DNA of 64,000 nucleotides from Lytechinus pictus (GCF_037042905.1 NC_087252.1:1929501-1993500), one strand, 5' to 3'; counted from the first letter of the stretch, positions 1 through 14,500 are shown. The notes: generated by a model not told the origin, from the sequence alone. A program made the numbers and translations.

Positions 1-1050
1 TAAATTTGAATTCAAGATCGCAATGGGTGTTTGCAAGTTCATTTTTTACCCTTTTGGTGTTGGTGTTGGGTCAATTTTTACATAGAAAACATAAAATGCA
101 GTTGGTCCTGAAAAATCAATCACTTGGTGTTAAGCTACCAATGTTGTGATTGAATGAAAACTCTGAATATGTTTTGGAGCTAGGGAAGCAATCTAACTTG
201 TGCTTCCAACACCAACACCAGCTCAAACACCAGACTTGAAATCACCCAATGAAGTTGGCAGGCATGCTCTTTTCAGTACCGCTAACAAATATTATTTCTT
301 GCAACCAAGACATTTGATGCGGATTGATAAAAAGATACACAAATGAAACGATTAAAGGACGAGTCAACAAATTTGAAGGGAAATATTGGTAAGAAGAAAA
401 GAGTATAAGAATTAAAATGATGATTCACCGTTGATAATTATGTCCACAAAATTTGTGATTGTAATGAAAATTAATGTTTTAAAATTGTTTAAAGCTTTTC
501 CTATATGATTGTATTGTGATGTAATTATTTCATTATTCTTGGGGAAAATTTCCCAATTATTTCAATTATAATTTGTTTTAAATTTTGTGTTTTGGAAGTG
601 ATTTTTTTTGCACCAGATCAAAGCATTCATTGGCAATTAATGTGTAAAGATCAAACATGTTTATATTCCATTGACTGGACAGGGCTGTGTTTGTACGAGT
701 CACAAATTTTACATTGTAAACCTTGTCCCGTTGCTGACCCTTCTACATGTACTTCTAATTTCCTTGTCGTTATTTCTTTAAAAGGAACAATGTTAATGCT
801 TAAGAAAACGATGTCAGCCAGACCATGATCTAATAGATTGAAAGTTTCTTCTTAATTATCTCAATTATGAAGAGGCTTAAAAGTTACTATCATAATAACT
901 TTTCAATCTTAGTTGGTATCTTTGATGGAATCCTGAATTTTTATTGGTTGTCGGGCATTGTTACCATTAGATGGCAAATCTATCAAATAGAATTGATGAA
1001 ACAGACCCTAGATAATTATATTTTACCTTCCTTCTCTGCTATGATTCCGG
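1..1050. other. Non-coding stretch, no gene seen
   Basis: AT-rich sequence without a convincing exon. Short open frames here lack codon structure or recognisable motifs. The stretch around 900-1050 is a diverged direct repeat of 1385-1520 (shared wording around a Cys-free frame and the phrase CTATGATTCCGGTCCC), so part of it is dispersed repeat. Confidence 0.5.
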
Positions 1051-1057
1051 TCCCATT

Positions 1058-1339
1058 GGCCCATATTCTGAAGTCGGGTGTGATTTAAACTCTGGTCCAA
1101 AGTTGTGGAAAGCTAATTATGACATAAATCTTAGGGAATAGAGGTTCAATGAATCGGGTCATTTGATTCTAAGATCATCCTTCACTATCTGGGATAGATG
1201 AAAAAAACGGTTCATTTCACTTATAAATAATTAGGAAAGAGCACAGCAATCATAAGAAGCAAATGATGTAAACAAGATTTTGACATGTTTGGCTTTCCAT
1301 AAGTTAAACAAGGGTCTGAATTAGACCTGACTTCTGATG
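1058..1339. repeat. MITE-like inverted-repeat element
   Basis: The left end (GGCCCATATTCTGAAGTCGG) and the right end (reading outwards as a diverged complement, with AGACCTGACTTCTGATGG) form terminal inverted repeats. The same family is present in better condition at 58906-59221. There is no coding capacity, so it is a non-autonomous DNA transposon remnant. Confidence 0.55.
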
Positions 1340-1344
1340 GACCT

Positions 1345-3590
1345 TTCTGTCACCCTGTGGTCTTGTAATCTTCTAGGTCTAGTAGGTAACATCCATGGAA
1401 TACTTAATTTTGATTGGCTGTCGGACAGTGTTACCATGGCAGCTACCATTAGATGTCAAATTTGGTTTGATAAAACAGATCCTATATGATTACCTTGTCT
1501 GCTATGAATCCGGTCCCTTTCTGTCAGCCTGTGGTCTTATTAAGTTCTAGGTCCACTTGACTAAAATATATGCCAAGTGAAGTTTCAACTCATTTTTCTT
1601 TTGTCATGCGATACATTTCAATTCAGACCACCTATTCTTGCCCATGATCCTGTGTTTCATTGCCTACATGTGAATCAACTTTCATGAAGCTATTTTGAAA
1701 TTTGTGTATGATTTTACAATGGACTTGAATATTAAAGGGCCAAATTAGATGATGAGACGTGGCAATTTTTTCTTGATTCTTTGCAGCATATTTTGGCCTA
1801 TACAAAAAAAAAATCATGAACTTTCAATTGTCTTTATAACCATTCATTTGATATAAATATTGATTTAATCTTTCCTGCAATGTTCCTAAGCAGTCTCATG
1901 TTCAAATCCTCAACTAAGGACAAAAAAAATATTCTAGTTGGATTTAGGAATATTTAATATACATACATTTGTGCTCAACACTTTTAATAGTGAACCCCAC
2001 CACCATCTGTACTCCTTCATGCTGAGTGTTGAATGTAGACAACAACACTACCATGTTCAGCAAGCCTGGAGAAACACATTTTATTTAATGTAATAATTAT
2101 TTTATAGCCTGACTTTCCAATTGAATATCACAAACATGGCAGAATGTGAACACTTAGTATATATTTATTTTTTGGTGGTTTTCACTAACCTTTGATCACC
2201 ACTGTATATATCTTATTTCAACTTGTATGGTCTGAAATGATGAAAAGTCACACATGACTTGCAATATCTGATTTGTTCATAAAGTCATTTTCAGTTTGCG
2301 AATAGCTTACTGAAACATAAATGCATTGTGACACAAAACATATGTATTAATGTTAGGGTTGACATTTGTACATTGTGGTCATTGCAATCAATTGTAAAGA
2401 TGCATTCTAAGATTTGTGTTATGTACCCCTGGACCTTGTTTCATAAAGTTCAGTTATCAGTCTTAGGGTTGATTTTTACAATTAATAGCATTGATCATTA
2501 TGTTCTATCAATTTTACTTATCAACATGAAATCAAGTACAAATCTATGTGTTAAGGGGCCAAGGTCTAGTGAGTTATTGAGAATCATCCTACATGTGTAT
2601 CTTAACAACTCTGTGCATTCATATTTTGTCATCAATATGTTACAATTTATATCATGAAAAACAATTGATATAATGATTAGTAAGTACATGTGTGCACCTT
2701 TTAATATACTGTACATAATGCAATTAAAGATGGGATATTATGTTATATAACATGTATGTAATTATAACTGATGGTAATTCTTAGTATGTAATATTATGAA
2801 GCAAATCATTGTTGTTTAATAGTCATTGATGCGTATTGTGCAAACTGGTATGTGTTGTAAGTATATTTGTGGAATGAAAATATAGCCATATTGATAGATA
2901 CTGGAGACAGGTTTTTTGTATGTTTTTGTTGTTGTTTAAAGGGGAATCTAACTAAAATAAAACTTGTTTTTAGAGGAAAAAGGAAAATCAGACAAGTTGA
3001 TAGGTGACAGTTTTTTTACAGTGTCGGACAAACTATAAGAAAGTTATGAATTTTTAAAAGTTGTAAATATATCGAATCAATATACCAATGGAGACTTCAA
3101 AATGGCTACATATGTGTTGTCATAGATATGTAAGGAAGGACGACTATTCCATATACTCAATAACATGAAATGTCTAAAATGTCATTTTTCAAAAGTTTAA
3201 CTTCAAATTGTGTACTTGTTTTCATGAGGATATAAACATATACTACCTTGGTCATATTTAGATTACTGCCCCAGGGGAATGGGTACTTAGGAGAAAACCA
3301 CAAATCCCTTATGATAAAGCACATGCCTATTGGAAAGTTGTCCTTGCCCCTTGTCATAATTTACTTACCCAGTTGCCAATTTGAAATCTACTTAGTCTTA
3401 GGGATCTCAATTTTAAAGCAGCCATAACTTTTGTATTGATTGTCTGATTTCTTTTAAACTTTCACCATTCGATTTTATTTATTCTTCTCCTTTCCAACAC
3501 AACATTTTATGGCCAAGGCTGGATTCCCCTGACTGTTCATTTTCAAGACAGTTATGATATACTATTGTAACAAAAGTACATACAAAAAGA
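1345..3590. other. Non-coding stretch, no gene seen
   Basis: Contains the diverged direct repeat noted for 900-1050, then AT-rich sequence. I found no exon with flanking splice signals or a known domain. The open frames at 2328-2716 on both strands are mutually overlapping and unsupported. Confidence 0.45.
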
Positions 3591-4150
3591 GACCAGGGCT
3601 GGTATTAAAATGAAAGTATTGATTAAGTATTTTATTTGATATTATACTCGGCTGAGCAAAATGTTTAACTCTTATTCAGATCACGCTTTATGAAGCCAAA
3701 TTTAAGCAAAATACTTACAAATAGCCATTATGACGTCATAAAGTTAAAAGCAAATAATGTGCAATGTACAGCATGTATGATTGTAAACTGCATGCAAGCC
3801 AGACTTAAGACAGGCAGACTTCTGACTTTGATTAAAGAAAAAAAATAATAATTTGATATCAAAGATGAATAAGTATCTTACTTAAAAAATACTGAGTAAA
3901 ATGCTTATATTATAGCTCAAGTATCGAATTAAATACTGGCCGAAGTCTGTCATTTCATACCAAAAACCCCAAAACCAAAAAATATTTACATGGTTTATTA
4001 AACAAAACAATTAGAAATTGTAGTATAACAGGATAATTATATAATACCTGGAATATTATAAAGGCTGGTTGTTAGCCATTATCAACATCATGCTGAAAAA
4101 TAATTTTTTAAATAATGAGAGAATTTTATCAATATATGCTATATATTCCA
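3590..4150. repeat. Dispersed inverted-repeat element, also at 49382-50300
   Basis: The start (GAGACCAGGGCTGGTATTAA) and the stretch ending near 3955 (AAATACTGGCCGAAGTCT) are inverted relative to each other. The following 200 bases, ending in AATGAGAGAATTTTATCAAT, recur at 50265-50290. The copy at 49382 carries a SINE that this copy lacks, so this one shows the unoccupied arrangement. Confidence 0.6.
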
Positions 4151-4562
4151 ATTGTAAAGGTTCATTTTTGTCTCGCCTAAAAAGCAGAGTGAGACTATAG
4201 GCCCCTGCTTTTCTGACGGCGGCGGCGTCAACACAAAATCTTACCGAAGATTAAGTTTTTGAAATGACAGCATAACTTAGAAAGTACATGGACCTAGTTC
4301 ATGAAACTTGGCTCATTCCATTTTACCATTTTCCCTCTTTTTTTTTGCCCTTTTGTCATCTTTCAACATTTCCCTTTCTTACTAATCATGCTAATGTATT
4401 AGTATTCAGGAATTATTTGTTCTCTCTCACATGCTCTTCTTTCCTTCAATATCCCGCTTTCCTTCCGCTTTCCCCTTTTAAAAAATGCCTTTTCTGATTT
4501 TTTTCCCACTTTTTCCTTCCCTTCCACCCTCCTTTCTCTGTTTCCTCATTTTTTTCTTTATT

Positions 4563-4754
<192 letters not shown>

Positions 4755-5167
4755 CTCCCTTTTCCCGATGAAATCCGACAAGGGGGGGGGGGTGCCTGGC
4801 ACCTGTTACGCCACAGAGTAACATGATAACCTTGGCAAAACGGTCTGACGGTGCTGTCCAGTTATGCTCTTAGATGTCCTCCCTTTTTACAGATATTCAA
4901 TATGAAACCTGCACGTTTTAAGATGAATTTAAAACATCGTATATAATATTCAGGGTTCTGTAATGTAAATAGAAACAATCAATAGTAAAGTGGGCTTAAC
5001 AAAATGTTTGAAAAAATATCTGAAAGATACTTTACTACTTTACAACATAATTTGTACACTTTGATTCAACCCGTTATTGCAAACAATATTTCCTCCTACT
5101 TGTGTGAATACATGTATCTCCCTAAAATTCAACAGTAAAACACATGAGTTGTAGTAGATAAAGTTTA

Positions 5168-5773
5168 AAGGACAGGTCCACCCCAAAAAGTTGATTTGAA
5201 TAAAAAGAGATAAATCCAAGAAGCACTGAAAATTTCATTAAAATCGGATGTAAAATAAGAAAGTTATGACATTCTAAAATATTTTGCTTAATTCCACAAA
5301 AAGTTATAATTTATGTACATCCAGATCGGTATGCAATAGGGAGACTGATGACGTCATCCAGTCACTATTTCTTTTCTTTTTATCAAATGAAATTTTTAAT
5401 AATTATTCTAAATTTCTCGTTACTGTCAAGTAAAACAATTTAATACCTCCCTGAATATGTGACATTAGCATTTTTAATATATGTTTCAGTGAAGTTGGTC
5501 CCTATTGTCATATCTATGATAAATGAAATTTTGTATAATTCAAACAATACAAAAAATAACAATGAGTATAAAGGACATAATCGACTGTCCGATTTTTTGC
5601 ATGCCACCAAAACGTGCATATCACTGTTTTGTGAAAAATAAGCGAAACTTTAAAATGTTACAACTTTTTTTATTTTACATTCGATTTTGATGAAATCTAC
5701 AGCTGTATACGAAATTGATTTTTCTCAAATCTTTATTCAAATCAACATTTTGCTGGGGTACTTGACCTTTAAT
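5168..5773. repeat. MITE-like element with about 35-bp inverted ends
   Basis: The left end reads AAAGGACAGGTCCACCCC followed by AAAAAGTTGATTTGAATAAA. The right end reads the complement (TTTATTCAAATCAACATTTT, then a GGGGTACTTGACC variant). Another full but interrupted copy spans 28164-32545, and a truncated one lies at 58512-58735. No coding capacity. Confidence 0.7.
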
Positions 5774-7198
5774 AAGTTACATTAGCTTCCTTATGTAAAC
5801 GTCACCAGAGTTGAACCAAAAGGCCTCTTGTGAATTTCATTCTACTAATATGAAGTCTGACTGATAATATATATGAACATTGGTTGAAACAATATATGCA
5901 ATAATTCAAGGTTTACATTTTATATACTAATTGATTACTCTGTGTTGATTTAATGATAACTCATTCTATATCTTTACAGGTTTCAAGGTTCCCATACTAC
6001 TATGTGACTAGATAACGTGAACTTGAAACTTACCTTTATGTTTTTTCTGTTATTAATCGGAAAGGGACTATCAACTCACAACCACATATACATGTACATG
6101 TTTTCTGTAATAATTGTGAATTCAGCTTGGAAGGGAAATAACAACGCTACTATTGACATTTTATCTAGATAACAGAGTGAGTACAGGTTAATTCCTCATC
6201 TCTTTAACAAGGAATATATGTTTTTTTTATTATATAACCTGAACGAAAAATTTCATCACTGTGAAAGAAGGAATATTTTTTTATTGTTCAAAGAAAGGAT
6301 GTATGAAAATGGCCAAAGAACTAAAACAAAATCATATCATCATGTTCTAACCCCCCCAAAAGAATCTGGTTTCAGCAATTATTGGATCACACATTTATTT
6401 TGGGCTTAACCACCATTAATCAGGTGGGGTTTTCAGTTTCAGTGATCACGTATGTTAGTAGCTTTGATCATTAGAGTCACAATTTGCATTATCAATAGTG
6501 ATTTGATTTTAGATGTTGATTACAAGATAAATAATTTGTCAGTTAACACTTTATGATTTAATGCAAGTGATTCTTATTAGAAGGTGAGAAGTATACTTTA
6601 TGTTTTATATTTTTTCCAAAAGCTGGTGAGCTTCCTTTAGAGATGTGATAGTAGGCCTATTTCAGATCTCGAAAATATAAGCTTCACTTTCACCAACAAA
6701 AACCATTTGCTCAGGATTATATCTCTGAATGTCTCTTTACTTCACAGTATTTTGAAGAAAAAGAAATCAAGGATTATCTGCAACGTTCTTCTCGGACTTA
6801 GGAATATTCTGACATTGATATCTCTTGAGCTGAATAGAAGCATAAAAAAACAGGTTGATACTGCCATGGACCTATTACAAAGCAGTAAGCCAAGTCAACC
6901 CTCTTGACATCTGTGACACCATGGTGACACCAAGACACGTACTAAGGAAAGAGAGACTTTCATCTCATATGCTTCTAAAAAAAAAACTGCATCCACAACC
7001 TGACAAAATTATTTGAAACAGTTCACAGCAACTGATGTTTTGTTCCTCATTTACTGTTACATACGGTTCACTACGATTTAAATTATTTTGTGTGTAAACC
7101 ATTGTATTTCAATTTGTTACATGGTATTTTAATCATACGTTTTGGTTATCTTTATTATTTACTATCATTAAGTCTGAATTGCTACATTTACAAACACC
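5774..7198. other. Upstream region of the plus-strand Ig gene; no gene seen
   Basis: AT-rich, with only short unsupported frames (for example 6218-6409 and 6707-6907). It would hold the promoter and 5' UTR of the Ig gene starting at 7199, but I cannot identify a promoter element with confidence. Confidence 0.35.
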
Positions 7199-8243
7199 AT
7201 GGTAACACTCATTATTTTCATCACTTTATTTTATGCCAATGTGTATGAGTCAAGAGGAATATCCTTAATGCAAGGTCAAGAGGCCAATTTGGTTTTCCCA
7301 TATCCATGTGATGGTACACAAGTTACATTACAACAATCTAACAGATGGCCATTTTATAGTTCAACAAAAGGGTCATCACTGTCTTTGCCTGCAAATCAGG
7401 CCCAGAGATTTGAGGTTAAGAATCTGATTATCAATGGTAGCTGCTCCCTGGATCTTACAATAAGAGATCTCATAAGAGATGATCAAGGCACATACATTTT
7501 GTTTGTATATAAGGATGGTAACATAATAGGTGATGATACACATAGGATATATCTTCAGGTAGATTATCCTCCTGGTAAGGCATCATGTGTTGTAGGTGAT
7601 GATAAAGGTGGAGATTGGGTGGCAGTAGACTGTACAGCTAATGCTGGAAGTCTACCAGGGAAGATTGAATGCTATCAAGATGGTCTATGGATGCCTCCCC
7701 TGACAAAAACCGACTGAAACTGGCTCTCTTTTGAAACAGACTCTTCTCGTTAGAAAATCACAGCCAGTATTTTGTTGTTCTTCTATTCGGCAGGAAGATA
7801 AATCAAGATGTGCATGTGATAATTGTGCATTGTTTCTACAGAAAATTAATAGTACAGACCAACAGACAATGACATGGTAGCAATCATGATGTCTACTGCT
7901 CTCGTCTTGTCATCCATATCCACTACTAATGCAACGAAAAAGATCAGAAATGAATCAAAAATCAGTTATCATATATTCTTTGATAATACCTGTAGCCATT
8001 TTATCACTTATGATGAACATCTACTTTGCCTTCAATAAACTAAACCAAGGTAATGGTGCGTCAAAAATTCCGTCTACATCGAAAAACTTGAATAGTTACA
8101 AAACTGAAACATGTGAAGTGGAGAAACCGAGTACAATTCATTATTATCAGCCCCTCCAACAATCTGCAGAGATATCTGGCATGTTTTATATAAACAGAAA
8201 TGAAAGCTGTACCAGTAAAGACACGACGCGTGTGATTCTCTAA
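7199..8243 (+). pseudogene. Ig-domain membrane protein, frame broken (pseudogene or frameshifted gene)
   Basis: A frame from 7199 to 7717 encodes a signal peptide (hydrophobic LIIFITLFYANV), a V-type Ig domain with the F-strand-like DDQGTY, then the start of a second Ig domain (AVDCTANAGSLPGKIECY). The frame stops at 7715-7717. Sequence resembling the rest of the second Ig domain (LLVRKSQPVFCCSS) continues from 7734 in another frame. That frame meets two stops near 7877-7888, then opens again at 7929. It gives a transmembrane helix (IIYSLIIPVAILSLMM) and a cytoplasmic tail of about 70 residues with HYYQPL. One frameshift and two stops therefore separate parts of one Ig-Ig-TM gene. No introns interrupt it, unlike the minus-strand genes, so a retrocopy is possible. 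The V domain lacks the usual F-strand Cys (YIL instead of YxC). Alternatives are sequencing error or two small genes. Confidence 0.55.
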
Positions 8244-8614
8244 CAAGTCACAGTTTTCATGTTTTTGTTGTATTGTATATTTTAAACTTAAAGATTGATA
8301 TAATTTCAATTATCATGATTATTACTACGCCTTACACTCCTTGTAGATAGTTGAAAAACATAATATTTTTTTCTTTAAGTAATCGTTAGTTTTGACTTTT
8401 CAGTATTTTTTTTATATTTATGTATGTATTTCATATATCCAAAGGTGTGACAACAGCTCAAGCATCTGCTTAACTTGTCATACCACTGCATTTCTGCAAC
8501 CTTGGTATAATCAGTCATGTAAATGATCATAATTATACATCTTTTTATGTAAAATTTAATGTAATTAATGTTGTGATGGTCAAACTATGTACAATGTCAT
8601 GACATACAGAAACG

Positions 8615-8620
8615 AATAAA
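8615..8620 (+). promoter_or_regulatory. Poly(A) signal AATAAA
   Basis: An AATAAA hexamer within a run of AATA units, about 370 bases after the last stop of the plus-strand Ig gene. It is a plausible polyadenylation signal, but could be a chance match in AT-rich DNA. Confidence 0.3.
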
Positions 8621-10560
8621 TAAATAAATAATTTTGGGTCTGACATGGTTTCACAAAATGTTACGTAGCTTTAGAACTTTGTATCCCTGCAATCAAATTT
8701 GGTCTTAAACATTGCGCGAGACTAAAAAAAAACAAACAATGAAATGTCACGGGATTTTTTTTTTTGCGTTACAGATTTATCGTAAAAATGTCGCGGGGGG
8801 GGGGGGGGGTGGCTGTTTCCCCCCCCGGTTGGATAGGGTTAAGAAGTTAAATAAGGTCCATTGTTGTCAAAATCTGTTGATTTTTAGTCTTTTCTGGGCA
8901 AACTAGTCTGCCGACAAACAGTGAATATGCATGGAACTTCTATTGTCTTTATTTGTAGCTTATCCATTTGTCAATTTCACTTTTATGTCCAGTCTGGGTC
9001 CTTTTTTTCATGGAAAAAAGCTATAGGGCCTACATTTATATTAAAGATTTGTTAATCTTTCTAACAAAAGGAAATCCACATAAAATGTTTTCTATCTGCA
9101 CAGAGAAGTGTAATATCCGTCATGATTTGATAATAATTCTCAAAAGAACAAACTACCAGAAGAATACTATGTCAATATAATTGTAGTGTCTGATTTCATT
9201 GTTTTATATTTGCATGATTGTATCTAGACAAAGTCCCAGAGGAGAAAAGCAGGATTAGATCAAATCACCAGCAGTGGTAAGAATGCAATATATTTTGAAT
9301 AGTCCGAGCATCATAATGTATTTTTTCTTCAGGTTAAATAAGAACAGAGTCGAAGGTAAAGATGCTAAATAATCAAAATAGATCACCAAATTGAATTGAA
9401 TACATATACTTACAAATCTTTGGACAATTCTTTGAGGGATCCACATTCTACAAGCCCTGCTGTTTGGTGGATCCCTCCATTTCCTCAACTTTTATTTCAG
9501 TATAAACGATATAAAAAAAGCCATGCAAATTGTTTTATCATTCTCGATAAAACAATTTGCGAGGCTACTTTTAAATATTCTCCTTCTCTATTTAGTTTTA
9601 TATTCATTTTATAAATCATTATTGATTATTGATGATCACATTGTTTAGTGTTTATTGATGTGGCTTACAATGTACATTCATTTTTATTGATTTGTATGGT
9701 TATCATTTTATATCAATGCTATTTAATTGAGTTGATAAATTAAATAAATCAAACGTGAAACTTTTCAAAGTCATTTTTGGTGTCATAAATGACTTATTAT
9801 AACCATAATATCTTGTTGCAGATAAAACCTGTGCAACAAGACTTTTAAAAAGTCCTCAAAAGCGTGGTAATGGTAGGTTCATTGAAAATTCATTCGCAGT
9901 CCATAAGGGCTTAATTGTAGCCTTAAAAAACAATTAAATACAAGAGTATATAAAAATAAATTGCACAATCAAGCAATACTCAAGAAATTAGAATGTTGTA
10001 ATATTTCTTTTAAAAAAATGCAAACAAACTTGCCTTGTAAAATAGATACATACAGGGTTTTAGCGTATAAAAAGAGAATATTAATTTTAAGTACACACGT
10101 CACAATTTTCAGGTAAAACTACAAAGCGTGAGAATGCTAAAAGCGGAAGTATCTACATCAATTGGAAGAGAGAGAGACTCGAAAATAGAGAGAAAGGGAG
10201 AGAGGGGGATGGGAAGGATGTGCGAAGAAGGAAAAGGAATACATCACAGAGATGATGGTTCATTCATCAATAAGCACATTGAATTTAAAGTGACATGAAC
10301 TTTGGAATCATTATCTGTTATATCTGTACAATTATGCATAAAAATCACAAAAAAAAATGTCCAATTGTTGAGTTATAAAATAACTGATTTTCAGAGATCA
10401 CATATTTTGAAATGAGCTTGGATTGTACATAAACCAATTGATACTAATTAAGTGTATACAAGAGAATATTCATTTGATAATTACGGAATACATAACAAAA
10501 TAATATCTTACGATTGCATACCGGCAACTTAGTTATTCAACATTCTGCCTATGATAACTA
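8621..10560. other. Non-coding stretch, no gene seen
   Basis: AT-rich with a poly-G run near 8793-8809. Short open frames are present but none has an exon context or a recognisable domain. Confidence 0.4.
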
Positions 10561-10675
10561 ATACGCATGACCAAGGCCTAGACCGGAGTTAAACGTGGAA
10601 TTGGCAAATAAGCGCTTAGATACATTTTTTGTGATAAGCGCTATATAAATGATGTTAATTATTATTATTATTATA
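10560..10675 (+). repeat. LINE/SINE 3' tail fragment
   Basis: Contains GATAAGCGCTATATAAATG followed by an (ATT)n tail. The same GCGCTATATAAATG terminus ends the LINE at 17989 (on the minus strand), and similar tails occur at 22830-22890. This is a retroelement 3' end without its coding part. Confidence 0.6.
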
Positions 10676-10736
10676 GGGAATGAGCCACATAGTACAAAAA
10701 TAAAGTTTTATTTAATCACGCTATCACATCGTTTCC

Positions 10737-10892
10737 TTGGGTCTGTTGCATAAAACTTTTTACCAGAGAAAACTCTGGTAGAAACTGAAAACCAAGATTA
10801 GTCTGATTACTGCCATTGACTTTAACACAGGGCAAAACCCCCGGTAAAAACAACATGAGTTTTCTCTGGTAAAAAGTTTTATGCAACGGGCC
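10737..10892. repeat. Short palindromic MITE
   Basis: Inverted ends: GTTGCATAAAACTTTTTACC on the left and its complement ending GTTTTATGCAAC on the right, with the ACCAGAGAAAACT sequence also mirrored inside. About 155 bases, non-coding. Confidence 0.75.
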
Positions 10893-11534
10893 TATTGAGT
10901 CTCATAATTTCCAGTGAAAAAATAAATATATTGTAACAAATTCATTCCATCGTGTTCTCAGATTTGAAATCGTGGCAGAATTACCGAAAGTAATTAATTA
11001 TATCATAAACTATGCCTTTAATCAAGCCGTCACCACATTTCGATAGTGACAGAATAACCAGAAAGTTAATTTCATGAAACAGTGCATATAATAATGTCAA
11101 TTATGACATCACATTCCCATTAACATGATTAGTGACAGAACTACCAGAAGGTGAATTCATGGAACATTTCATTTAGTCATGCCGCCATGATATTCATGTA
11201 TCGTTATGTCTTCTTGTTTGGCAGTTCATTGATAAAATTCAAGTTCTTTGTGTTACTGTCTGAGGTCAATTTCAAAATGGACCTATAAAGAGATGGACGA
11301 TTGATTCGAGTCTTTTCTTGATAGTTAGTAGTTATGCATGCATATCGGGTATTTACAACATTTCACAAAAGTCTTGTGCTCATTCCCCCCCACCCCCCAA
11401 AAAAATGCACTATAGTATACGACGTACAGAGAATAAAAAAAGCAAAGAAAATGTATTGTCAATTGTACGTCCTTCGTGACAACTAAGAATTCTCTGTCGA
11501 AAACTTTTCTGTCAAAGATTGGTGATTCACAAAG

Positions 11535-14500
11535 TAGACGGGTCAATATACGACCAAAAATAGCCTTACCCGGAACAAATTGCAACAAATGATTTTTCAA
11601 CGGTATTTTGTACTATTTGACCCCAGGAATAACATACTAAAAATCTACCAAAATCCGCATCCGGGAAAGTGGTTATTTTCATAATGGCGTCCAAGATGGC
11701 CGCCATTCACTGAAAATGGATACAACTGACACATTATCCACCCTAGAATACTATTTCGGTTCATATTCCATGGTCTGGGGGTACACAAATTGATTTAGGC
11801 TAGAATGCATTATAAGCCCTCCAGTGTACCAGGCAAATCGAAGATGGCGCCCGAAATGGCTGCCGTAGACTCCACAATCCACAATTCATCTAAATTTGTT
11901 TTTTATTCAATGGTTTTAAGGGTGAAATAGTACATTTCATAACCGCCTGGGACATAATGATTTTGGTGTCTAGACCATGATTTCAATAGTCAAATAAGAC
12001 ATTGGGATAAGTTACAAGGACAGTCAGTGGTCCAGTATGTTAAAAAATCCAAGATGGCTTCCAAAAATGGAGTCGAAAATTGCTGTTGCTACTTAAAAAA
12101 ACCCGACATAGTTTGCTCAATGTCCAGAAATATGATTTTTGTGTCTATACAATGGTTAAATGGGTCAAATAATACATTGGGACAAGTTACAAGGAAAGTC
12201 ATTGGTCTGGTATGTGCAAAAATCCTCGATGGATTCTAAAAATTGATTCTGAAATGGCTGCTAATACTTAAAGCGGACAAAGCTCATTTCATTCTGGCCA
12301 GGGATATGTGATTTTGATGTGTAAACCACTGGTTTCAAGGGTCAAATAATATATTAGGATAAGTTACAAGGATAGTTAATGGTCTGGTATGTCCAAAAAT
12401 CGAAGATGGCGTCCAAAATTTGGATTTAAAAATATGCTGCTGATACTTAAAGCGGACAAACTCCTTTCATATCGGCCTGGAGATTTGATTTTGGTGTCTA
12501 AACCACTAGTTTCAAGGATCATTAGGGCAAGTTACAAAGACAGTCAGTGGCCTGGTCGGTCAAAAAATTTAAGTTGGCTTCCAAAAATTGATTCTAAATT
12601 GACTGCTGCTACTTAAAGCGGACATAGCTTATTTCATATTGGCATGGGAGATGCGATTTTGGTGTCTAAACCACTGGTTTAAGGGCCAAAATAATACATT
12701 AGGACAGGTTTTAAGGCCAGTCAGTGGTCTGGTATGACCAAAAATCCAATATGGCTTCCAAAACTTGATTCTAAAATGGCTGTTGATACTTAAAAGTGGC
12801 ATAGCTCATTTTAAATCCGCTGTGAGATATGATTTCGGTGTCTAAACTATGGTTTCAAGGGTCAAATTATATATTAGGACAAGACAATGGCAGTCAGTGG
12901 TCTAGTATGTCCAAAATTACAAGATGGCTTCCAAAAATGGAGTAAAAATATGTATGATGTTACTTATAAAAGGACATAGTTTGTTTAATATCTGTCTTGG
13001 GAATATGAGTTTGGTGTTAAAAGCATGGTTTAAAAGGGTCAAGTAATACACTAGGGTAAGTTACAAGACCAGTCAGTTGTCTGTATGTTAAAAAATCCAA
13101 GATTACTTCAAAAGAATGGGGTGTAAATTGAATGTTGCTACTTAAAAGTATGCATAGTTTATTATAAATACACCTTGGAGGTATGATTTTGCTGTCTATA
13201 CTAGAGTTTACAGGGTCAAGCAATACATTCGGTTAAGTTGAAAGGACAGTCAGGTGTATGTCCAAATATCAAAGATGGCTTTAAAAATGGGGGTCTTGAA
13301 TGACTGCTGTTACTTAAAAGTGGATGTAGAACATTATGAATACACCTTGGGGATATTATTTTGGTGTCTACACAAGGGTTTCAAGGGCCAAACAATACTT
13401 TGGGACTGGTTACCATGATATGCAGCTATCCATTTTGCCTTAAAATCCAAGTTGGCTTAAAAAATGGGTTCTAAGGTGACTACTGTTACATAAAATAGCT
13501 ACCTGTTAGAAATAATCTTGGTGCCTACACTTAAATGCATGGGGACAAGTTATCATATTGTTTCATGAGTTGGTAACAGCACCCATTTTGATGAAATTTT
13601 AGAATCCATCATGGATTATTTGACAAAATGGAGTACTTACCATCCTTGTTACTTGTTTGAATGTATTATTTGACCCTTCATACCACAATTTGGACACCAA
13701 CATTATTTCTTGCAGATGAATATTGTAGAACTCTGACCTCTATTGAATGATATAAGTCGTTTCAGATTCCTTTTTTAAAAACCCTCTTGTCAATGTTTTA
13801 GGCGAACTGGACAACTGCATATCAATGTAACCAGTTCAAACGTATTATTTTAACCTTGAAACCATAGTGTGGACACCGAAATCATATCTCCTAGGTGGAT
13901 TTTAAATGAACTATGACCATTTTTAAAGTAACAGCAGTCATTTTAGACTCCGATTTTTTGAAGTTTTCTTAGATTTTCGACATACTGGACCACTGACTGT
14001 CCTTGTAACTAATTTTCTGCCTTTTGAAACCATGATATAGGCAACAAAATCATATGCCCTTGACGAATAAAACATGAACTATGTCCATTTTTAAATACCA
14101 TCGCAGCTAAATGATACTATTTTTTAAGCCACCGTGGACTTTTGGACTTACTAGACCACCAATCGTCCTTGTAACTTATCCCAATTTATTATTTGACCCA
14201 TTTAACCATGGTATAGGCACAAAAAATCATATTCCCGGATATTGAACAAACTATATTGGGGTTTTTTTAAGTGACAACAGCATATTTTACTCCATTTTTG
14301 GAAGCCATCGTGGATTTTTGAACAGGTGGATGTGATAGGAGCTATGTCCATTTTAAGGATTAACAGCCATTTTAAACTCAATTTTCGGAAGCCATTTTGA
14401 ATTTTTGGAAACACCAGACCACTGGCTGTCCTTGTAACTTGTCCCGACGTGCTACTTCATCATTAAAACAATCGGATGGACACCAAATTAAAGCCACTTA

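Noticed and set aside
2328-2716. Possible small genes on both strands
   Set aside because: They are antisense to each other, without splice context, motifs or conservation in the window.
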